Positions 57,737 to 64,000 of a DNA stretch of 64,000 bases are shown piece by piece (within the stretch, counting starts at the first letter, position 1; every line of letters starts with the position of its first letter). Below the pieces are notes generated by a model that saw nothing but the letters and a program-made list of their open reading frames with translations, searched no databases and was not told the DNA's origin. The position numbers and the translations under genes are program-made. The DNA is taken from NCBI GenBank assembly GCA_028284495.1, contig JANQRP010000035.1:62001-126000 (forward strand). The letters run 5' to 3'. The DNA is from Longimicrobiales bacterium. Lineage in GTDB: Bacteria; Gemmatimonadota; Gemmatimonadetes; Longimicrobiales; Gaopeijiaceae.

Positions 57737-58588
57737 CTAGTCGCGGCCCTCGGTGCGCCCGTCGTCCGGGGCGGCGGCGGGATCGAGCCCTCCGGCCGTG
57801 TCCGCGGGCTGTGCGTCCGCGCCGCGCGCACGCACGACGCAGTCGAGCGAGTCGGCCCGTGGCCACACGAACACGGCCGTGTCTCCGCGGCTCCGGAAGG
57901 ACTTCCCGAACAGCCCCGCGTATCGTGTTCCGGACGCCGTCGGTGTGCGGAGGAAGACCTCGGACTGGTCGCCCCGGTCGACCTTGGCGGCCGGCGGGTC
58001 CGTGGCGTAGAACGTCGTGACGAACTCGTTCGCGGGGTTTCCGTCGCAGGCCCAGAACACCGGTCCACCGGTCTGCTCCGCGATGCCCCACTGCGCCTCG
58101 AGCCGGGCGATGCGCTCCACGTAGGCCGACTCGGTGCACCGACGAATGGCCACGTCGGCCGTCACGTTGGCGTATGCCGCCTCTCCGGGAGCCTTCCAGC
58201 AATCGTCGCGGCCGGCGACCCAGCCGCGCTGGTAGGCCCGCATCTCGTCCACCCAGGTCGACGGCATCGCCGTCCCGCGCGCGCGATCGAGCGCGTCCAC
58301 CCAGACGTCCGCGAGCCGCGCATCGAGGGCGGAGAGCGCGGAGTCCGCGCAGATGCGAAGCTCGACCTCGCCGAGCCCCGGCGCGTCGCAGTCGAAGGAG
58401 GGCTCGGGCACGTAGGCCGCCGAACCGGCGTCGGCCGCGCCGGCGCCGCCATCCGCCCGGGGCTCGGGCGCGTCGGTGCACGCCGCAGCGATCATCAGGA
58501 GCGCGGCCGGGCCGGCCGCGCGGATCCCGGCCGCGAGGGTTGCAGGGGGCCCCGCCGTCACGCCTTCGCGTCGGTTCCTCGGTGCCAT
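57737..58588 (-). CDS. LprI/MliC-type lysozyme-inhibitor lipoprotein
   Basis: A 283-residue predicted lipoprotein (AALLMIAAAC, lipid on Cys37). It joins two domains: an LprI-like (DUF1311) region at about 65-160, with the cysteines and helices of SFDCDAPGLGEVELRICADSALSALDARL, and an MliC-like region at about 175-255, with VFWACDGNPANEFVTTFYATDP and a closing Cys in ADSLDC. Both families hold inhibitors of lysozyme in the periplasm, and their joining in one protein is known from some proteobacteria. This would protect the wall from host or rival lysozymes. The last 25 residues are unconserved. ATG 58588. Confidence 0.72.
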   Translation of the reverse strand: MAPRNRREGVTAGPPATLAAGIRAAGPAALLMIAAACTDAPEPRADGGAGAADAGSAAYVPEPSFDCDAPGLGEVELRICADSALSALDARLADVWVDALDRARGTAMPSTWVDEMRAYQRGWVAGRDDCWKAPGEAAYANVTADVAIRRCTESAYVERIARLEAQWGIAEQTGGPVFWACDGNPANEFVTTFYATDPPAAKVDRGDQSEVFLRTPTASGTRYAGLFGKSFRSRGDTAVFVWPRADSLDCVVRARGADAQPADTAGGLDPAAAPDDGRTEGRD

Positions 58589-58707
58589 TCGTACACGGGT
58601 TGGTGATGACGGGGCGGTCGACTCCGCTCCCTCATCAATGCTACAACCGCCGCGAAGGCCAGGGCCACGAGAAATACACCCGGCCCGTCCGGCAGCACGG
58701 CGACCGC

Positions 58708-58732
58708 GGTTCGCGGGGGCGATCCGCGAACC
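58708..58732. terminator. Hairpin after the 573-residue secreted protein gene
   Basis: GGTTCGCGG (58708-58716) and CCGCGAACC (58724-58732) are perfect complements with a seven-base loop, 18 bases past the stop of the minus-strand gene. No T run follows on that strand. Between this and the stop, GATCAGCGCACG is repeated (58735-58746 and 58749-58760), the second copy holding the stop codon itself. Confidence 0.4.
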
Positions 58733-58750
58733 CGGATCAGCGCACGTAGA

Positions 58751-60472
58751 TCAGCGCACGCGCAGCCGCAGCGGCCGGATCTCCGACGGCTCGAGCTGGA
58801 AGGGGACGGCCCGGGTCGGGTCCCGGACCGGCGTCACGGCCAACGGGACCCCGGTGGGCACGCTGCAGAAGGTGGCGACCCCGTCCCGGGGCAGCGTCTC
58901 GCGTTCGATGTCGCCCTCGAGCGTCCAGAGGCGGACGATCCGGTCCGATGCGGGCGCACCGGTCCCATCGTACGTGTGGACCCGCACCACGCCGAGGGAC
59001 GGATCCACGCGCATCCCCCTGCAGAGATGCTCGACGGCCCAGGCGACGTCGGGTCCGGGCAGGGTCACACTCGCTTCTTCGCCGTCCTCGAGCGTGACGT
59101 ACACGCCCCGCGGGGGCAGCGCGAGCGAGTCGAGGCGCGGCGACCACCACGTCACGAGGTAGGGACCGGGCGCCACGCCTCGGAAGGCGAATCGCCCCTC
59201 GGCATCCACGCGGGTCGCGAGTGGGCTGCCGGAGAGCCGTACCACGGCCTGCTCGAGCCCCACGTCGATGCCGGTCGGGAGGAGGCGACCGACCAGGTCC
59301 CCGCCCATGGAGCGACGCATCGCGCTGGACCCCGATGCGCTGCTCGCCGCACCGTACGGCGTCGAGGCGGAGGCGTCCACGACGTACCCACCTACCTCTC
59401 GCAGCGACGCCGGCACGATCCGACCGTCGGAACGGGTCAGGTTGGGCAGGCGCATGACCCACTGCCGCATGATCCAGAGTCCCCCGGCCAGCTGTTCGAA
59501 TCGGGCGTACCCGCCGGCGAGCTCGGCGATCTCACGGTCTTCCAGCCCGACGTACCCGTACTCCATGTCGCGCAGGGCACCGGTCCGGCGGTCCACCCAC
59601 AGCACGCCGCGCACCTCGACCATCCCGTCCCCAGCGAGCTCGGCGTAGGCGCCCCCCGACTCGTCCGGGCGCTGTCCGAGCCGATCGGGCGTTGGCTCGA
59701 ACCCGAGCCCCACGATCTCCTCGACGTCCCCGTCGACGACACGGAAGCAGTGACTGCGGAGGAAGCGGTCCGAGACGAGCACCTCGGGGTCCGGCGCGTA
59801 CCACGACATCGTGCTCGGGTCGGACGGCTCCAGGTAGCCCTGATCCTGCAGCCGGTCGAGCGGCATCGCCGCGAATGCGCCGTTCGCGACCGTCCGCTGC
59901 ACGCCCTCCTCGAGCACGTGCACGCGTTCGAGGTCCATGTCACGCACGAACTGATGCATCTCGAACTGGTAGGCGTCGAGTTCCTGTGCGAGCCGCGTCA
60001 CGTCGAGGGCATCCACCACGAGGTCCCACAGTCGCTGGGTCTCGGGTCCGACCCCGGGTCCGTCGGCGCACGCGGGCCGCGCCGTCGCCACCACCCCCTC
60101 CAGCTGCACCGGCCGAGTGGCGAGGGGGATGTCGAGCCGGTCCGTCTCGAACACGTCGATCGGTCCGATCGTGCGCGTCGTGTACCCGAGCCGCCGGACC
60201 CGCACGGAGTAGGTGCCCGCCACGGCCGGCTCGAGCACGTAGCGTCCGTCCCCACCGGTGAGCGTGGCCACGACCTGAGCGGAGTCCGCATCGAGCAGTT
60301 CGACGAGGGCTGCGGACACCGGTGCGCCCGTGCTGCCCTCCGTCACCGTGCCCGTGAGCACCTGAGCGTCGAGCCCGGTCGCGGGAATCGCGACCAGGAG
60401 TGTGAAGAGCAGCCCGGCTCCCGTTTCGCCCATCGTGTACCCCCACAGTCGTACGAACATCTTCGTACCCAT
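58751..60472 (-). CDS. Secreted protein with carboxypeptidase-regulatory-like domains
   Basis: A 573-residue exported protein with a signal peptide (GLLFTLLVAIPATGLDAQ, cut near residue 37). Residues about 38-115 are a carboxypeptidase-regulatory-like domain (LTGTVTEGSTGAPVSAALVELL...DGRYVLEPAVAGTYSVRVRRLGY), ending in LEGVVATA, which resembles the link to a TonB plug, though no barrel follows. The middle (about 130-400) is unrecognised, with DMLERVHVLEEGVQR-like helices. A second beta domain lies near 440-500. ATG 60472 has GGAG six bases before. Such proteins are common in Gemmatimonadota; a role in surface binding is a guess. It is divergent from the amidohydrolase with 164 bases between. 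Confidence 0.7.
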   Translation of the reverse strand: MGTKMFVRLWGYTMGETGAGLLFTLLVAIPATGLDAQVLTGTVTEGSTGAPVSAALVELLDADSAQVVATLTGGDGRYVLEPAVAGTYSVRVRRLGYTTRTIGPIDVFETDRLDIPLATRPVQLEGVVATARPACADGPGVGPETQRLWDLVVDALDVTRLAQELDAYQFEMHQFVRDMDLERVHVLEEGVQRTVANGAFAAMPLDRLQDQGYLEPSDPSTMSWYAPDPEVLVSDRFLRSHCFRVVDGDVEEIVGLGFEPTPDRLGQRPDESGGAYAELAGDGMVEVRGVLWVDRRTGALRDMEYGYVGLEDREIAELAGGYARFEQLAGGLWIMRQWVMRLPNLTRSDGRIVPASLREVGGYVVDASASTPYGAASSASGSSAMRRSMGGDLVGRLLPTGIDVGLEQAVVRLSGSPLATRVDAEGRFAFRGVAPGPYLVTWWSPRLDSLALPPRGVYVTLEDGEEASVTLPGPDVAWAVEHLCRGMRVDPSLGVVRVHTYDGTGAPASDRIVRLWTLEGDIERETLPRDGVATFCSVPTGVPLAVTPVRDPTRAVPFQLEPSEIRPLRLRVR

Positions 60473-60636
60473 AGATCTCCGACTACGGGGGACCGTGCAA
60501 GTGGTGCGCGGGAGGTGCGCGAACGGCATCGACACGTCTGCGACACCTCACTAGCCTTGTGGAGTCGCCCGGCCGAGCCCGGACGCCGACCTGCGCGCCC
60601 CGTTCCGCCGGTCCACGCCCCCCACATGCCGATTCG

Positions 60637-62316
60637 ATGATCCGTCGACTCACGACCGCCGCGCTGCTGCTCACCGTCGCTCCGGCCGCGGGCGCAGCCC
60701 AGACGGCCGACCTCGTCCTGACGAACGGGCTGGTTCGCACCGCGAACGCCGCGCAGCCCCGTGCCGAGGCGCTCGCCGTAACGAACGGCCGGATTTCCTT
60801 CGTCGGAAGCGCCCTCGAGGCGAGCCGGCTCGTCGGGAGCGCCACGACCGTCGTGGACCTCGAAGGGGCCGTGGTGATCCCGGGGCTGATCGACAGCCAC
60901 GGGCACATCGGCGACCTCGGCACCTTCCTGCGGAACGTCGACCTGTTCGGCACCTCGAGCGAGCAGGCGGTGGTGGATCGGATGCTCGAGCGCGCCGCCG
61001 AGGCGGTGGGCGACGGCTGGCTTCTGGGGCGCGGCTGGGACCAGAACGAGTGGGGCAATACGGCGTTCCCGACCAAGGCGTCGCTGAGCGCCGCCCTTCC
61101 GGACCGACCGGTGTCACTCGAGCGGGTGGACGGCCACGCCCTGTGGGTGAACCAGGCGGCCCTCGACGCCGCCGGGGTCGACCGGGACACGCCCGATCCG
61201 ATGGGTGGTCGAATCGTCCGCGACGCGAACGGCGAGGCGACGGGCGTACTCATCGACAACGCGATGGAGTACGTGCTGGACGCCATCCCGCCCCTCACCG
61301 AGGCCGAGCTCCGGGAGGGCGTGCTGCTCGCCCAGCAGGAGCTGAACCGGCTCGGGCTCACCGCCGCGGTCGATGCCGGCGCCACGCAGGAGCAGATCGC
61401 GGTCATGGAGCAGATGGCACTCGATGGCGAGCTCACCTTCCGCAACTTCGTGATGGTGCTGGGCGCCGATCGTCCCTCGCTGGCGACCTGGCTCTCGCGC
61501 GGGCCCACGGGGTGGATCGACGAAGGTCGAAGCATGCGGGTGGACGCAATCAAGATCTCGGCGGACGGCGCGCTCGGATCACGGGGCGCGGCGCTGCTCG
61601 AGGACTACGCGGACGAGCCCGGCAACGCCGGCCTGCTCCTGCTTTCGCCCGACACCCTGCGGCGCATCGCGGACGCGGCGGCCGAGGCCGGCTTCCAGTT
61701 CAACGTCCACGCGATCGGCGACCGCGCGAACCGCATCGTGCTCGACGTGTTCGAGGAGACGCTCGCCCGGCACCAGCTCACCGACCACCGCTGGCGGGTC
61801 GAGCACGCGCAGGTCGTGGCGCGCCAGGACCTCCCGCGCTTCGCCGAGCTCGGCGTCATCCCGGCCATGCAGGCGATCCACCAGTCGTCCGACATGGCGT
61901 GGGTCCCGGATCGGATCGGCTACTCGCGCTCGCTCGGCGCCTACGCGTGGCGGTCCGTGCTGGACGACGGCGCGATCGTGCCGGGTGGTTCCGACTTTCC
62001 CGTCGAGTCCGCGGATCCGCGTCGTTCGCTGTACGCGGCGGTCACGCGTCAGAATGACGACGGATGGCCGGCCGGCGGGTGGTTTCCGGAGGAGCGGATG
62101 ACCCGCGAGGAGTCCTTCCTCTCGATGACGCTCTGGGGGGCGTACGCCACCTTCGCCGAGGACGAGATCGGCTCCATCGAGGTCGGCAAGCTGGCCGACG
62201 TCGTGGTGGTCGGGGACGACTACCTGACGATGCCGGAGGACGAGATCCTCGACCTGCCGATTCTGATGACGCTGTTCGGCGGCGAGGTCGTGTACGCGTC
62301 GGACGAGTGGCGGTGA
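60637..62316 (+). CDS. Exported metal-dependent amidohydrolase, YtcJ-like
   Basis: A 559-residue amidohydrolase-3 family enzyme with a signal peptide (RRLTTAALLLTVAPAAGA). Metal and catalytic motifs: IDSHGHIGDLG (HxH, about 87-97), a Lys in IKISADGALGSRGA, HAIGDRANR, VEHAQVV and GGSDFPVESADPR. YtcJ-like enzymes hydrolyse N-formyl and related amide bonds, but their natural substrates are mostly unknown. The ATG at 60637 begins the signal; the longer frame does not. Its stop overlaps the meaB start, so it heads a run with meaB and the TonB-dependent receptor. Confidence 0.87.
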   Translation: MIRRLTTAALLLTVAPAAGAAQTADLVLTNGLVRTANAAQPRAEALAVTNGRISFVGSALEASRLVGSATTVVDLEGAVVIPGLIDSHGHIGDLGTFLRNVDLFGTSSEQAVVDRMLERAAEAVGDGWLLGRGWDQNEWGNTAFPTKASLSAALPDRPVSLERVDGHALWVNQAALDAAGVDRDTPDPMGGRIVRDANGEATGVLIDNAMEYVLDAIPPLTEAELREGVLLAQQELNRLGLTAAVDAGATQEQIAVMEQMALDGELTFRNFVMVLGADRPSLATWLSRGPTGWIDEGRSMRVDAIKISADGALGSRGAALLEDYADEPGNAGLLLLSPDTLRRIADAAAEAGFQFNVHAIGDRANRIVLDVFEETLARHQLTDHRWRVEHAQVVARQDLPRFAELGVIPAMQAIHQSSDMAWVPDRIGYSRSLGAYAWRSVLDDGAIVPGGSDFPVESADPRRSLYAAVTRQNDDGWPAGGWFPEERMTREESFLSMTLWGAYATFAEDEIGSIEVGKLADVVVVGDDYLTMPEDEILDLPILMTLFGGEVVYASDEWR

Positions 62317-63419
62317 CCGCCGACGTCGAGGCGCGGTATCTGCCCCTGCTCGAGCGGTTCCGGGCAGGGAAGCGGACCGGGCTGGCGCGGGCCATCACGG
62401 TCGTCGAGAACGAGCAGCGGGGCTTCGAGGCGTTTCTGCACGAGGTGCTCTCCGTCGGACCGAGGGCGGCCCGGGTGGGCGTCACCGGCCCACCGGGGGC
62501 GGGGAAGTCGTCGCTTCTCGCGATGCTCGCGGGCCACTATCGCGAGGCCGACGAGGACGTCGGCGTCGTGGCGGTCGACCCCACCTCTCCGTACTCCGGC
62601 GGGGCGCTGCTCGGCGACCGCATCCGCATGAATGACCTCGCCACCGACCCGGGCATCTTCATCCGGTCGATGGCCACGCGCGGCTCGCTCGGGGGGCTCG
62701 CCACGACGTCCAAGGAGGTGATCGACCTCATGGACGCGTTCGGGATCCCACGGATCCTTGTCGAGACGGTAGGCGTCGGGCAGACGGAGTTGGATGTGAC
62801 GGGCGCGGCCGACACGGTCGTGGTCGTGCTCGTGCCCGAGTCGGGCGACGGCGTCCAGGCGATGAAGGCCGGTCTCATGGAGATCGCGGACATCTTCGTG
62901 GTCAACAAGTCGGATCGCCCGGGGGCCGATCGTCTGCTGAAGGAGCTGAACCAGGCCATCCATCTGCGCACGGGCCCGGGCGGCAGTTCGACGGCGGGCC
63001 CCGCGGCCGACGTGCCGGCCCACCACGGCGTGGATATGGCCGCCGCCATGAAGCGGCGGAACGAGGAGCGTGGCGAGGTGAAGAAGCCGCGCCGCTGGGA
63101 GGCGCCCGAAGGCTGGACGATCCCGGTGCTCAAGACGGTCGCGCAGACGGGAGAGGGCATCCCCGAGCTGGCCGACGCGATCGTGCGCCACCGCGCCCAC
63201 CTGGTCGAGAGCGGCGAGCTCGCCGATCGGCGCCGCGCCCGCCTGGAGCGGCGGGTGCGAGACGTGGTTCAGCGGCGGCTGCGCAGAGGCGCCGAGCGGG
63301 CCGTTGCCGGCGAGGCGCTTGCGACGACGATGAAAGCGATCGTGGACGGGTCCGACACGCCGTACTCGGTGGCGGGGACGTTCATACGCGACATACTGGA
63401 ACGGGAGACGAACGGATGA
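62313..63419 (+). CDS. meaB: Methylmalonyl-CoA mutase-associated GTPase MeaB (ArgK type)
   Basis: A 368-residue G3E GTPase. P-loop GPPGAGKSSLL (about 59-69), the metal-binding VDPTSPYSGGALLGDRIRM, ETVGVGQTE (switch) and NKSD (about 196-199). MeaB guards and loads adenosylcobalamin on methylmalonyl-CoA mutase. An insertion at about 212-245 (TGPGGSSTAGPAADVPAHHG) is not usual. GTG 62313 overlaps the amidohydrolase stop (GTGA); GTG 62307 is also possible. The mutase itself is not in the window. It is followed directly, by ATGA overlap, by a TonB-dependent receptor that may import cobalamin. Confidence 0.92.
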   Translation: MTADVEARYLPLLERFRAGKRTGLARAITVVENEQRGFEAFLHEVLSVGPRAARVGVTGPPGAGKSSLLAMLAGHYREADEDVGVVAVDPTSPYSGGALLGDRIRMNDLATDPGIFIRSMATRGSLGGLATTSKEVIDLMDAFGIPRILVETVGVGQTELDVTGAADTVVVVLVPESGDGVQAMKAGLMEIADIFVVNKSDRPGADRLLKELNQAIHLRTGPGGSSTAGPAADVPAHHGVDMAAAMKRRNEERGEVKKPRRWEAPEGWTIPVLKTVAQTGEGIPELADAIVRHRAHLVESGELADRRRARLERRVRDVVQRRLRRGAERAVAGEALATTMKAIVDGSDTPYSVAGTFIRDILERETNG

Positions 63420-64000
63420 GGGTCGGGATCAGCATCGGGACGACGTGTGCGACGCTCCTTCTCGCGGTCGCGGCAGGGGTGACGGCGCCGACGCAGCTCG
63501 TGGCGCAGGATCCTCCGGGGGCCACGGGCGCCGACCCCGTGCAACTCGACACGATCGCCGTCGCGGTCGGCTCCAACCTCGAGCTGACGGGGCTTCCGCG
63601 CTCGGTCGAGGTCATCACCGCCAGCGAGCTCGCCGCGCTGCCGGTCACGACCGTCGAGGCGGCGCTCCGCTGGGCCGGGTCGGTGGACCTCCAGACCCGT
63701 TCTCCGGCCCAGTCCGATCTCTCGGTCCGTGGCGGGACGTTCGAGCAGGTGCTCGTCCTGGTGGACGGCATGCGGGTCAGCGACCCTCAGACCGGCCACT
63801 TCGACCTCGACCTCACCATCCCGATCGAACTCGTCGAGCGCATCGAGATCCTGCGGGGCGGCGCGTCCGCTGCCCACGGCGCCGACGCCTTCGGTGGCGT
63901 CGTCAACATCGTCACGAAGACGCCCGAGGCCACGCGGGGGCAGCTCCGCCTGGAGGGCGGCACCTTCTCGACCGTCGGCGGCGCGTTTTCCTTCGAGACC
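63416..64000 (+). CDS. TonB-dependent receptor, N-terminal part
   Basis: The first 195 residues of an outer-membrane receptor; the rest lies past the right edge. A signal peptide (GTTCATLLLAVAAGVTAPTQLVAQ) is followed by a TonB-plug domain from about residue 57: LPRSVEVITASELAALP, DLSVRGGTFEQVLVLVDGMRVSDPQTGHFDLDLTIP, VERIEILRGGASAAHGADAFGGVVNIVTK, the standard series. The plug resembles that of BtuB-like receptors. Position right after meaB suggests cobalamin or a related corrinoid as ligand, which is inference from context. Confidence 0.88.
   Translation, partial: MRVGISIGTTCATLLLAVAAGVTAPTQLVAQDPPGATGADPVQLDTIAVAVGSNLELTGLPRSVEVITASELAALPVTTVEAALRWAGSVDLQTRSPAQSDLSVRGGTFEQVLVLVDGMRVSDPQTGHFDLDLTIPIELVERIEILRGGASAAHGADAFGGVVNIVTKTPEATRGQLRLEGGTFSTVGGAFSFET

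Noticed and set aside
58735..58760. A 12-bp direct repeat around the stop codon of the secreted protein gene as a functional element
   Set aside because: It is a single short duplication that does not change the product; noted under the nearby hairpin only.
60473..60636. A second sigma-54 promoter upstream of the 573-residue secreted protein (CTTGCAC on the minus strand)
   Set aside because: The GG required ten bases before the GC is not present.

Overview
The window is a gene-dense stretch (about 51 protein genes, no gap over 300 bases) of a high-GC Gram-negative bacterial chromosome. A TonB-dependent receptor, an outer-membrane barrel protein, several lipoproteins, a PadR-controlled ADOP-type permease and many large secreted proteins with carboxypeptidase-regulatory-like domains suggest Gemmatimonadota. 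That placement is inference from gene content and composition, not from a marker phylogeny. I saw no tRNA, rRNA, CRISPR array, insertion sequence or prophage. The largest non-coding gap is the 263 bases at 15161-15423, which holds a strong sigma-54 promoter candidate.

Layout. 1-6.1 kb: the tail of a carotenoid/retinol-type oxidoreductase, then tenA, asnS, a D-2-hydroxyacid dehydrogenase, mazG, alr and cdd. 6.1-8.6 kb: a coupled lipoprotein/outer-membrane protein pair. 8.6-15.2 kb: the tRNA methylthiotransferases mtaB and miaB, a LapA-like membrane protein, and comEC running without a stop codon into fructose-1,6-bisphosphatase (fbp). 15.4-18.7 kb: a 1091-residue multidomain surface lipoprotein with its own sigma-54-like promoter and a very strong terminator. 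18.8-31.1 kb, minus strand: one long housekeeping block read as truA, fsa, htrA, purB, purC, pssA, purS, purQ, purL, purF, add. Its core from purB to purL is translationally coupled by 1-4 base overlaps. 31.2-39.7 kb: tryptophan genes trpD, trpC, trpF, trpB and trpA, interrupted by lexA on the other strand and by two genes, a HEAT-repeat protein and an HD-GYP protein, that share an unnamed N-terminal domain.

39.8-48.4 kb: an RqcH-like ribosome quality-control factor, yqeK, a LytR_C-domain protein, lepB, the padR/ADOP permease pair, rlmN and vanZ-like. 48.4-57.6 kb: aspS, then a tightly coupled run phoH, pgpH-like, ybeY, mgtE and a UbiB/ABC1 kinase, plus a small membrane protein. 57.7-64 kb: an LprI/MliC-type lysozyme-inhibitor lipoprotein, a secreted regulatory-like-domain protein, then an exported amidohydrolase, meaB and the start of a TonB-dependent receptor in one coupled run.

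The most unusual points are: (1) the paired HEAT and HD-GYP genes with a common N-terminal domain inside the trp operon; (2) the uninterrupted comEC-fbp reading frame; (3) the sigma-54 promoter with a cluster of palindromes ahead of the large lipoprotein; (4) an exact 18-bp repeat sitting on the stop codons of two unrelated genes 41 kb apart; (5) a 15-bp tandem repeat that multiplies the possible start codons of truA.
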